Source: Succinivibrionaceae bacterium
Lineage (GTDB): Bacteria; Pseudomonadota; Gammaproteobacteria; Enterobacterales; Succinivibrionaceae
Assembly (NCBI GenBank): GCA_017480795.1
Contig: JAFURY010000084.1
Location: forward strand, 1 to 63,648
Direction of reading: 5' to 3'
DNA: 63,648 bases
Positions 16,156 through 24,400 of the stretch are shown one piece after another (position 1 is the stretch's first letter; each line of letters opens with the position of its first letter). Both the position numbers and the translations under genes were made by a program. Below the pieces are notes generated by a model, which did not search any database, was not told the origin of the DNA, and was given only the letters and a program-made list of their open reading frames with translations.

Positions 16156-16311
16156 ATGAAAAGTCTCATCATATTCACGGCTGTCAGCCTGGCGCTGGCG
16201 GCCATTTTTTCTGTTGTGGTCATTGTTGGGATCGCCTGGACGCACGCGCCGTTCACTCTCAAGGACTTCATGACAGATCTGTTTCGCATGATCGCCGGAA
16301 AGGACGATTGA
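16156..16311 (+). CDS. Small membrane protein
   Basis: 51 aa, one long membrane helix (LIIFTAVSLALAAIFSVVVI). Stop codon is followed directly by motif copy F. Confidence 0.6.
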   Translation: MKSLIIFTAVSLALAAIFSVVVIVGIAWTHAPFTLKDFMTDLFRMIAGKDD

Positions 16312-16313
16312 TC

Positions 16314-16338
16314 CGCGAAATTTGCAAGGCGCTTTATG
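16314..16338 (+). promoter_or_regulatory. Repeated intergenic motif, copy F
   Basis: GATCCGCGAAATTTGCA then GCTTTATGAAG, spacing 17. Upstream of the gene at 16375. Confidence 0.7.
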
Positions 16339-16374
16339 AAGGGAAAACCCTAAAATCGAAAGGAGAAAAGAATC

Positions 16375-16656
16375 ATGGAAAACATCGAGAAGAATGAGAT
16401 CATCACCACTGAGGCGATCGAGGACATCACGGAAGCGACCTCCACTGAGGGAAGCGTGCTGAAGACCGTGGGCATCATCGGCGTTGGACTGGCTGGGGCA
16501 GCTCTGCTGACCAAGTTCGTCCTGCTGCCGCTGGGGCGCAAGGCCATCGGCGCGATCAAGCAGCGGAAAGCAACCAAGAGAGCCGAGAAAGCGGAACCGG
16601 CTGAGGTCGAGTTCGACGACATGGATCTGGACGAGATCCCTGAGATCGACGAGTAA
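16375..16656 (+). CDS. Small acidic membrane protein
   Basis: 93 aa after AAAGGAG. Acidic N-terminus, central membrane helix (TVGIIGVGLAGAALLTKFVL), basic stretch, very acidic end (DDMDLDEIPEIDE). Unknown function. Confidence 0.65.
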   Translation: MENIEKNEIITTEAIEDITEATSTEGSVLKTVGIIGVGLAGAALLTKFVLLPLGRKAIGAIKQRKATKRAEKAEPAEVEFDDMDLDEIPEIDE

Positions 16657-16671
16657 ACCTAACAAAAAGGC

Positions 16672-16704
16672 GAAAGCGCTGATAACAAGGCGCTTTCCCT
16701 TTTC
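16672..16704 (+). terminator. Terminator
   Basis: Perfect stem GAAAGCGC / GCGCTTTC, loop TGATAACAAG, then CCCTTTTC. Confidence 0.7.
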
Positions 16705-16733
16705 AATTTTGCTCTTAGAAAGGATGTCTGTCT

Positions 16734-16880
16734 ATGAGCCCTGTTGAACAGGCGATCTGGTCGTTCATGCAAGCATTAAGCAACGCCTGTCAGTTCGTCG
16801 GTTTGATCGGACTGATCGGCATTGGCGTCATCTTCATCAACAAATTCACCGACAAGCTATTAGAAGAAAAGGAGAAATGA
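16734..16880 (+). CDS. Small membrane protein
   Basis: 48 aa, MSPVEQAIWSFMQALSN..., one membrane helix (FVGLIGLIGIGVIFI) and a charged tail whose codons supply the Shine-Dalgarno of the next gene. Confidence 0.6.
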   Translation: MSPVEQAIWSFMQALSNACQFVGLIGLIGIGVIFINKFTDKLLEEKEK

Positions 16881-16883
16881 AAA

Positions 16884-17153
16884 ATGAGTCAACGTTCATC
16901 CATGCGTTCCATCGCGAAGGCCCGGCTTCAGGCCATGGGCGTCCCCCACGTCAACCGAGTGATGGGTCTCGGCCTGTCCAATTCCAAGAATCGGAAAATG
17001 CAGCGCACCAGCCAGGGCCGCAAGCAGCTGGCGAACATCCAGAAGAAGCATATTCCCGTGTGGCGTCGTGTGACGACCGGCAGCCTGGCGAGGGAGGGCT
17101 TCAAGGCCCAGATGGGCATCGGCAAGAAGCGCAGATTCCGTGTGGCTCAGTAA
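16884..17153 (+). CDS. Basic protein, possible nucleic-acid binding
   Basis: 89 aa, strongly basic (HVNRVMGLGLSNSKNRKM, KKRRFRVAQ), no hydrophobic segment. Composition suggests nucleic-acid binding, but no motif is recognised. Confidence 0.65.
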   Translation: MSQRSSMRSIAKARLQAMGVPHVNRVMGLGLSNSKNRKMQRTSQGRKQLANIQKKHIPVWRRVTTGSLAREGFKAQMGIGKKRRFRVAQ

Positions 17154-17168
17154 AGGAGGAAAGTGATC

Positions 17169-17777
17169 ATGGCAGAAGAGTACAAACCCAACTCCCACCG
17201 TTCCAAGGAGCATCAGGACAGCCATGAGCCGATGCCCGAGAAGAAGACTGAAAAGGTAGTTACCGGCAATGTGAAGCAGCGCAAGAAGAGCGGGCTGACC
17301 AGAGCCGGTAACATCTTTATGCCCGGCGATGTGGATTCCGTCAAGAGTTATATTTTGATGGAAGTGCTGGTTCCCTCCATCAAGCGGGCCATCAGCGACA
17401 TCGTGTGCAACGGCATCAACATGCTGCTTGGGGAACCGGCGAGGAACAAGCCCGGCGCTCCCGGCGCAAGGGTTGCCTATCGGCAGTATTACCAGTCCGA
17501 CGATCGGAAGGACTATGCCCGTCCCCGCGCTCAGGCGCAGTACAACTACGATGACATCGTCTTCGAGACCCGTGGCGACGCGGAAGAGGTGTTGTACCGC
17601 ATGGAGGAGCTGCTTGAGCGCTTCGAGGTTGTGAGCGTTGCCGATCTGTTCGACATGGCCGGTATCAGCTGCAACTACACCGACAACAAGTACGGATGGA
17701 CCGACCTTCGGAACGCCCGCGTGGAGCGTGTCCGGGACGGCTACATCATCAATCTTCCCAGAGCGACGACCATGTAA
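17169..17777 (+). CDS. Conserved gut-phage protein of unknown function
   Basis: 202 aa from the ATG after AAAGGAGGAAAGTGATC. Basic N-terminus, helix MEVLVPSIKRAISDIVCNG, then a folded C-terminal region (DDIVFETRGDAEEVLYRMEE, YGWTDLRNARVERVRDGY). A widespread hypothetical in Firmicute phages, often near replication genes. No function known to me. Confidence 0.72.
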   Translation: MAEEYKPNSHRSKEHQDSHEPMPEKKTEKVVTGNVKQRKKSGLTRAGNIFMPGDVDSVKSYILMEVLVPSIKRAISDIVCNGINMLLGEPARNKPGAPGARVAYRQYYQSDDRKDYARPRAQAQYNYDDIVFETRGDAEEVLYRMEELLERFEVVSVADLFDMAGISCNYTDNKYGWTDLRNARVERVRDGYIINLPRATTM

Positions 17778-17779
17778 AT

Positions 17780-17877
17780 GAGGGAGCCCTCTGGGCGACT
17801 AAGGCGAGACAAAATTATATTTTGGCCGCCTGTAGCCGCGACCCGCTGAAAGCGAGGGCGGGGCCGAAAGGAGGAAT
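17780..17877 (+). ncRNA. Structured repeat element, copy 1 (candidate RNA element)
   Basis: About 98 nt. In order: TGAGGGAG, GCGACTAAG, hairpin CAAAAT-TAT-ATTTTG, CTGTAGC, hairpin CGCTGAAAGCG, GGGCCGAAAGGAGGAATG. The same series of conserved blocks and hairpins recurs at 36696-36795 with different sequence in the stems. It ends in the ribosome site of the zinc-ribbon gene at 17883, so it may be a 5'-leader regulator. Confidence 0.55.
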
Positions 17878-17882
17878 GGCTT

Positions 17883-18125
17883 ATGATTCGGATGAAACTG
17901 AGGGCTTGCCCCTGGTGCGGATGGAGGAACACCACCATGATGGTCATCGACGGTTCCGCCGTCAAGAAGCCCACCGAATATTCTATCCGCTGCAATCATT
18001 GCGGATGGGCCAGCAAGAAGAGCCGCTTCAAATGGCGGACAAGGTGGTTCTGGAACCACATGAACAGCCCTGTCGCTCCCACGAGAAAGGAAAGGAGATA
18101 CCATATTTATGGACGGGAGTTCTAA
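17883..18125 (+). CDS. Zinc-ribbon protein, Lar-like
   Basis: 80 aa. LRACPWCGWRN and IRCNHCGWAS form a CxxC...CxxC zinc ribbon followed by WRTRWFWNHMNS, similar to restriction-alleviation (Lar-like) phage proteins. A role against host restriction is possible but not shown. Overlaps the next gene by 17 bp. Confidence 0.65.
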   Translation: MIRMKLRACPWCGWRNTTMMVIDGSAVKKPTEYSIRCNHCGWASKKSRFKWRTRWFWNHMNSPVAPTRKERRYHIYGREF

Positions 18126-18468
18126 GCAGGCGGTGGACTATGTCAATCATCCGCCCCACTATCAGACCAGCAGCGGTCTGGAAACCATCGATGTGATCGA
18201 AGCCTTCACCGAAGATCTGAAGGGCTTTGAGGCGACCAACACCGGCAACGTGCTCAAGTACATGTGCCGTTGGAAGAGCAAGAACGGCCTGGAGGATCTG
18301 AAGAAGGCCCTCTGGTATCTGAACCGGCTGATCGATCATGTCGAGAAGCAGCAGGATGAAGAGATTCAGAAGGCAATGCATTCGATATCTTCCGTCAAAT
18401 GCACGGACGATGACTACAAAAACGCCATCACAACCGCTCAGAATCTCATGAGTTCTGTTTACAATTAA
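18109..18468 (+). CDS. DUF3310 protein (nucleotide-kinase-like)
   Basis: 119 aa. VNHPPHYQ, ETIDVIEAF, NTGNVLKYMCRWKSKNG and EDLKKALWYLNRLI are the hallmark motifs of DUF3310, the family of T7 gp1.7-type nucleotide kinases. Probably helps convert nucleotides for phage replication. Start ATG overlaps the previous frame. Confidence 0.88.
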   Translation: MDGSSKQAVDYVNHPPHYQTSSGLETIDVIEAFTEDLKGFEATNTGNVLKYMCRWKSKNGLEDLKKALWYLNRLIDHVEKQQDEEIQKAMHSISSVKCTDDDYKNAITTAQNLMSSVYN

Positions 18469-18480
18469 GGAGGAGTCAAG

Positions 18481-19404
18481 ATGAAAATCGATGTGAAAAA
18501 CCTTGCCAATAAAGGTAAGCTGACCATGAAGCAGCACAGCCCGGAGATCCTGGTGGTCACGGGCATCGTCGGCGTCGTGGTCAGCGCGGTGATGGCCTGC
18601 AAGGCGACGCGCAAGCTGGACCCGGTGCTTGAGGCGCATAAGCAGAGCGCCGAAGCCGTTCACAAGAAGTATGCGGCGGGTAAGGACGATCACGCTGAAA
18701 AGCGCGAGCTGACCGGCGTATATTTGAAGACCGGCGTTGGCATCGTGAAGCTGTACGGACCTTCCGTGACTATCGGCGCTCTGAGCATCGCCGGCATCCT
18801 GACCGGCAACAACATCCTGCGGAAGCGCAATATGGCGCTGGCGGCGGCCTATGCGACCATCGACGCCAGCTATAAGCAGTATCGCGGCCGTGTGATCGAA
18901 AAATTTGGCGAGGAAGTGGACAAGGAGCTCCGGTTCGGCAGCCACCAGGAGAAGATCGAGGTGGTTGAGACGGATGAGAACGGCAAGGAGAAGAAGGTCA
19001 AGAAGGATATCACTGTGATGGGGTCCGGCTTGTCCGACTATGCCCGTTACTTCTGCGTCGGCGAAGCGAAAGCCGCCGAACCCAACTCCGACTACAACGC
19101 CTTCTTCCTCAAGGCCCAGGAAGAGCTGGCAAACCACATGCTGAGGGCGAACTGCTTTCTGTTCCTGAATGATGTCTACGATATGCTGGGCATCGACAAG
19201 AGCATCGCGGGTCAGGCTGTCGGCTGGGTCTACGACAAGAACGCCGACGATCACGGCGACAATTACGTGGACTTCGGCATCCAGGAGGTCTATCGCAAGC
19301 GAAGCGACAATCCTGAAGACTATGAGAAGGTCTTCTTGCTGGACTTCAACGTGGACGGCAACATCCTGGATCACGCGCAGAACAAGGGGCTTATCACCGA
19401 CTGA
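18481..19404 (+). CDS. DUF6353-like membrane protein, paralogue 3
   Basis: 307 aa, the longest of the three. SPEILVVTGIVGVVVSAVMA and GPSVTIGALSIAGILTG are hydrophobic, AAYATIDASYKQYRGRVIEK matches the family middle, and a charged insertion (VVETDENGKEKKVKKDI) is specific to this copy. The end GNILDHAQNKGLITD is followed by a terminator whose stem includes the stop codon. Confidence 0.78.
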   Translation: MKIDVKNLANKGKLTMKQHSPEILVVTGIVGVVVSAVMACKATRKLDPVLEAHKQSAEAVHKKYAAGKDDHAEKRELTGVYLKTGVGIVKLYGPSVTIGALSIAGILTGNNILRKRNMALAAAYATIDASYKQYRGRVIEKFGEEVDKELRFGSHQEKIEVVETDENGKEKKVKKDITVMGSGLSDYARYFCVGEAKAAEPNSDYNAFFLKAQEELANHMLRANCFLFLNDVYDMLGIDKSIAGQAVGWVYDKNADDHGDNYVDFGIQEVYRKRSDNPEDYEKVFLLDFNVDGNILDHAQNKGLITD

Positions 19405-19424
19405 TAGGCCCTTCCTTTTATATT
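19387..19424 (+). terminator. Terminator overlapping a stop codon
   Basis: GGGCTTATCA / TGATAGGCCC (one wobble) and a T-rich tail. The stop codon lies in the stem. Confidence 0.65.
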
Positions 19425-19443
19425 TTTGGGAGGAGGTGGAACC

Positions 19444-19551
19444 GTGGAAACCGCCCTGAAGGCCGCAACCTGTTTGATGTTCGCGGCAATGGCCGGCGTC
19501 TGCCTGATCGGCGGCGTCGCAGTGCTCACCAAGCCCAAGAAGAAAGGATGA
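19444..19551 (+). CDS. 35-residue membrane peptide
   Basis: GTG start after GGAGGAGGTGGAACC. One hydrophobic helix (CLMFAAMAGVCLIGGVAVL) and a KPKKKG end. Confidence 0.5.
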   Translation: METALKAATCLMFAAMAGVCLIGGVAVLTKPKKKG

Positions 19552-19555
19552 TTTA

Positions 19556-19702
19556 ATGGACTATTTGGATGCCTTTATATTTTCCCTGGACAACATGCTG
19601 GATACCAAGCGGAAACGCCACATTATCGGCGGCATTCTGCTGAGCGCGTCCGCGCTGTTCGGAGGTTTGGCTGTAACTGTCTTTACGATCAAGAATGAAT
19701 AA
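19556..19702 (+). CDS. Small membrane protein
   Basis: 48 aa, MDYLDAFIFSLDNML..., then a membrane helix (IIGGILLSASALFGGLAVTV). Starts 5 bp after the previous stop, with AAAGGATG as ribosome site. Confidence 0.55.
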   Translation: MDYLDAFIFSLDNMLDTKRKRHIIGGILLSASALFGGLAVTVFTIKNE

Positions 19703-19732
19703 AGGAGGGAGCGCCCCTGCGGCGCGAGAATT

Positions 19733-20041
19733 ATGATCGGTGCTGTTATTCTGACGTTTATCATCACTGCCCTATCCATGCTGGTGCTGTTTCTGTTGGA
19801 AGGCAACAAGAAGCGGATATCCGAGAATCACCATATCCTCAAAGAGAATGACGGTCTGAGGCGTCAGATTTCCGAGTACACGGCTCATGAGCAACGCCGC
19901 AGGGAATGCTCAGCCTACGACAAAGGCTTATATGACGGGCGAAAGACGGACACCTATTATCGCCAGTGTCTGAAGAAATTCACCGTCCGCGATCAGGCCG
20001 ATGTCATGATGAATGGAGAAAGCGAGGAAAATGATACATGA
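19733..20041 (+). CDS. Membrane-anchored coiled-coil protein
   Basis: 102 aa. N-terminal membrane helix (AVILTFIITALSMLVLFLL) then a charged coiled coil (HILKENDGLRRQISEYTAHE) and a C-terminal segment YDKGLYDGRKTD. Stop overlaps the next start (ATGA). Confidence 0.65.
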   Translation: MIGAVILTFIITALSMLVLFLLEGNKKRISENHHILKENDGLRRQISEYTAHEQRRRECSAYDKGLYDGRKTDTYYRQCLKKFTVRDQADVMMNGESEENDT

Positions 20042-20583
20042 ATAAAGGACTTGCGATATTTGTGTCTTTCACAGCCGGCGGCGCGGTCGGCTTCGCCGCG
20101 GCGAACAAGCTGTTGAAGGATAAGTACGAGCAGCTGGTGCAGGATGAGATCGATTCCGTTAAGGCGGCCTTCCGCAAGGAGCACCCGCTGCCGGAGAAGA
20201 AGCCTCCGAAACCCACGGAAAAGGAGCGCAGGGCTTACAGCCAGTACGCGGCCAACCTGGGCTATACGGAGGAAAAGAAGCCCGCGCCCATTCAGGCGCC
20301 GCATGTGATCTCCCCCGACGAATTCGGTGATCAGGATGGATATGACGAGATCAGCCTGACCTACTACTCGGATGGGACGGTTACGGACGACAACGACCGT
20401 GCCATGGATGAGGACGAAATCGAGGAAACCATTGGCAAGGACAGCCTGACCCACTTCGGCGAGTACGAGGACGACAGCGTGTTCGTGCGCAACGACCGGC
20501 TGAAGGTGGACTACGAGATTCTGATGGATCAGCGCAGCTACGCCGACGTGCTTCGGGAGAAGCCTTACCTGGCCAACAACTGA
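20038..20583 (+). CDS. Membrane-anchored conserved phage protein
   Basis: 181 aa. N-terminal hydrophobic helix (IFVSFTAGGAVGFAAANKLL), Pro/Lys-rich linker, acidic region, then the conserved end FVRNDRLKVDYEILMDQ followed by YADVLREKP. Common in gut Firmicute phages, function unknown. Confidence 0.7.
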   Translation: MNKGLAIFVSFTAGGAVGFAAANKLLKDKYEQLVQDEIDSVKAAFRKEHPLPEKKPPKPTEKERRAYSQYAANLGYTEEKKPAPIQAPHVISPDEFGDQDGYDEISLTYYSDGTVTDDNDRAMDEDEIEETIGKDSLTHFGEYEDDSVFVRNDRLKVDYEILMDQRSYADVLREKPYLANN

Positions 20584-20599
20584 TTGAGGTGAATGATAT

Positions 20600-21199
20600 T
20601 TGGCGATCCGAGTGAAAGGAGTGAGGCCGGAGAGTAACCGGGACAGAATCCTGAACGAATACTTTGAATGGATGATCCGGCTCGTGTGCGACGGGAAGTA
20701 TTCAAGGAGATTGTCCTGGAGAAAGCTCTTCCGTCTGCTTCACGAGACGGAGTTCATTTATATTCTGGAGATGGATGGCAACCGGGCCGACGACGGCATG
20801 GACCTTCGATACCGGTTCGCCTACGAATCCGGCTACGACGAGCGCATGATCGACGACGCTATGGTAGAGAAGCCATGCAGCCTGCTTGAGATGATGGTGG
20901 CGCTGGCACAGCGCTGCGAAGAACATATTACGGATGATCCCGACAGTGGGAACCGGACCGGCAAATGGTTCTTCGAGATGATCGAGAGCTTGGGGCTCAT
21001 AATCATGGACGACGAACACTTTGACAAGGTCGCCAGCGCGGATATTCTGGTTCGCTTCATGCGAAGAGAGTATCTGCCTGACGGCCGGGGCGGATTGTTC
21101 ACGATCTCCAACAGCGGGCACGACATGCGCTCGGCTGAAATCTGGTACCAGATGATGTGGTACCTGAACGAGAATATCTATGGGAGGAGGAGCTACTGA
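20600..21199 (+). CDS. Conserved phage protein of unknown function
   Basis: 199 aa, TTG start assumed (GTG 20612 is an alternative). Helical and acidic, with WMIRLVCDGKYSRRLSWRKL, HETEFIYILEMDGNRADDGM and MRREYLPDGRGGLFTI. Proteins of this type recur beside replication genes in gut phages. Function unknown. Confidence 0.7.
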   Translation: MAIRVKGVRPESNRDRILNEYFEWMIRLVCDGKYSRRLSWRKLFRLLHETEFIYILEMDGNRADDGMDLRYRFAYESGYDERMIDDAMVEKPCSLLEMMVALAQRCEEHITDDPDSGNRTGKWFFEMIESLGLIIMDDEHFDKVASADILVRFMRREYLPDGRGGLFTISNSGHDMRSAEIWYQMMWYLNENIYGRRSY

Positions 21200-21399
21200 T
21201 GCCCAAGAAAGACGTGATATTTTTCGATCTCGACGATGTCTACTTCAGGATGAAACTGAAACGCAAAGTCCGGCAGTGCAAGGCGAGCATATTTGCGCTG
21301 TCGGTGTTGAGCGGCGTTCTGATCGGCATGGCGGTCGAAGGAAAGCGCAAAATCGACGAGCTGGAGGAGCGCGTCAAAAGAATTGAAATGGCGGGATAA
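21199..21399 (+). CDS. Small membrane protein
   Basis: 66 aa; central membrane helix (ASIFALSVLSGVLIGMAVEG) between charged ends. Translationally coupled to the previous gene (shared TGATG). Confidence 0.6.
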   Translation: MPKKDVIFFDLDDVYFRMKLKRKVRQCKASIFALSVLSGVLIGMAVEGKRKIDELEERVKRIEMAG

Positions 21400-21402
21400 G
21401 AC

Positions 21403-24400
21403 ATGATCGACTTTCTGATGATCTCTACCCGCCCGACAAAGCGGGGCATCGTTGAAATCTATCCAAAGTTTATCATCAGGAATCCCAGCGAGTATCTGAT
21501 GATTCGAGGCGGCGACTTCTACGCCATTTGGGTGGAAGAGAAGGGACTGTGGTCCACCAGCGAACAGGACGCGATAGACATCATCGACAGGGAGCTTGAT
21601 CGATACGCCAAGGAAAACGGACAGCGGTTTGAAAACGGCTACAAGGTGCTGCATCTGTGGGACGCTGAAAGCGGCATGATCGATGCATGGCACAAGTATT
21701 GCCAGCGGCAAATGAGGGACTCCTTCCACATGCTGGACGAAAAGTTGATATTCTCGAATACCCAAACGACCCGGAAGGACTATGCTTCCAAGCGGCTCCC
21801 CTACCCTTTGGAGAATGGGGACATCAACGCTTGGGACAGGCTTCTGGGCGTTTTGTATTCCGAGGAGGAGCGCAGGAAGATCGAATGGGCCATCGGCTCC
21901 ATCGTATCCGGAGACAGCCGTAAACTTCAAAAGTTTATGGTTTTCTACGGCGCTGCGGGAACCGGTAAGTCCACGGTTCTGAACATCATTCAGCAGCTGT
22001 TTGAGGGCTATACCAGCGTGTTTGACGCGAAAGCGCTGGGACAGGCCAGCAACAGCTTCGCGCTGGAATCCTTCAAGACGAATCCGCTGGTGGCGATCCA
22101 GCACGACGGCGATCTGAGCCGGATCGAGGACAACACGCGATTGAACAGTCTGGTTTCCCACGAGCTGATGACGGTGAACGAGAAGTTCAAGGGATTATAT
22201 TCCAACAGCTTCAAGTGCTTTCTGTTCATGGGCACCAACCGGCCTGTCAAGATCACAGACGCCAAGAGCGGCCTGATCCGAAGGCTGATCGATGTGAGCC
22301 CCACCGGAGAAAAGCTGAAGCCGCATGAATACAAGCAGCTGATGAAACAGATCACATTCGAGCTTGGCGCCATCGCCAATCACTGTATGGAAGAGTATCT
22401 GGACCATCCGGATGAGTACGACGATTATATTCCCCTGAGCATGCTGGGAGCGAGCAACGATTTCTACAACTTTGTGATGGACAGCTGGCCTGTGTTTCGC
22501 AAGGACGACGAGACCACGCTCAAGGCAGCCTGGGTGATGTACAAGGCGTATTGCGAGGACGCGAAGGTGGCTTATCCATATTCTCAGCGTGCGTTCAAGG
22601 AGGAACTGAAGAACTACTTCCGCGAGTACAAGGAACGCGAAATGCTCCCTGACGGAACGCGCGTCAGGAGCTACTACAAGGGTTTCAGGACCGAGAAATT
22701 CGAGGAGGAGAAATCCGAGAAAAAGAAGAAAAAGCCGACTCCGGCCATCGACCTCAAGGAACAGCCCTCTATATTTGACGTAGAGTATGCCGATTGTCCG
22801 GCGCAATACGCGAACGACGCGGGAACCCCTTCCAAGCGATGGGAGAACGTGACAACGAAGCTGCGCGATCTGGACACCTCGAAGCCTCACTACGTCAAGA
22901 CCCCGGAACAGCTGATCGTGATCGACTTTGATATTCTGGGCAAGGACGGCGAGAAGAGCTTTGAGAAGAACCTGGAGGAAGCCGGCAAATGGCCGCCCAC
23001 CTATGCAGAGGTGAGCAAGAGCGGAAAGGCCATTCACCTGCATTATATTTACGATGGCGATGTGAGTATGCTGAGCCGCATCTACGCGGATCACATTGAG
23101 ATTAAGGTCTTCAACGGCAACAGCAGCTTACGGAGGAAACTCTCGCTGTGCAACGACCTTCCCATCGCCCATATTTCATCCGGACTGCCCTTGAAGGAGG
23201 CGAAGAAAATAGTTAACTTCGATTCTGTTCAAAGTGAAAAGGGCCTGCGAACTTTGATTAAAAGAAATTTGAATAAGGAAATTCATGCAGGCACGAAGCC
23301 GAGCATCGACTTCATCTACAAGATCCTGGACGATGCCTACAACGACGACAAGCTGAGCTACGACGTGAGCGACATGCGCAACGTCGTATTGGCTTTCGCG
23401 GCACACAGCACCCATCAGGCGGATTATTGCATCAAGCTGGTCGGCAGGATGCAGTTCAAGTCCAGGGACAAGTATACCGCCAACGAAGGCGCGGATATTC
23501 TGGTAAACGACGGATTGAACGCACCGATCGTGTTCTATGACGTGGAGGTCTTCCCGAATCTGTTCCTCATCAACTGGAAGCTGCAAGGCGAAGGCAAGCC
23601 GGTAGTGCGGATGATCAATCCAAAGCCTTCTGATGTGGAGGAATTGATGCGATACCGTCTGATCGGTTTCAACTGTAGGCGATATGACAATCATATTCTC
23701 TACGGTCGGTTGATGGGCTACAGCAACATGCAGTTATACAACCTGAGTCAGCGGATCATCAGCGGCGGCAAGCGCAACGATGCCTTCTTTGGAGAGGCGT
23801 ACAACGTGAGCTACACCGACGTATATGACTTCGCGTCTGCCGGCAACAAGAAGAGCCTGAAAAAGTTCGAGATCGAACTGGGCATTCATCATCAGGAACT
23901 CGGATTGCCGTGGGACAAGCCGGTTCCGGAAGAACTTTGGCCGAAGGTGGCCGAATACTGCGACAACGATGTGATTGCGACCGAAGCCGTGTTCAATCAC
24001 CTCTCCGCAGACTGGACGGCGAGGCAGATTCTGGCGGACATCGCCGGAATGACAGTGAACGACACCACCAACAGCCTGACCACGCGAATCATATTTGATC
24101 GCGTTCGCAAGCCACAGGCAGAGTTCAACTATCGGGACCTGAGTCAGCCGGTTCACGAGCTGAAACAGGAGGTTCTCAAGTTCCTGAAGGACGCCTGTCC
24201 TGAGATGATGAGCCAGCTTCACGGTGAAGAGGAAAGCCTGCTTCCATATTTCCCAGGCTATTACTATGGTCCGGGCGAATCAACCAAGGCTTACAACGGC
24301 GTTCAGTTCGCCGACGAATCCGGAAGGGTTGTTCCCGGACAGGGCCGCAAGGGCTACGTGAGCATCTATCGGGATGAAGAGGTCGGAGAAGGCGGATACG

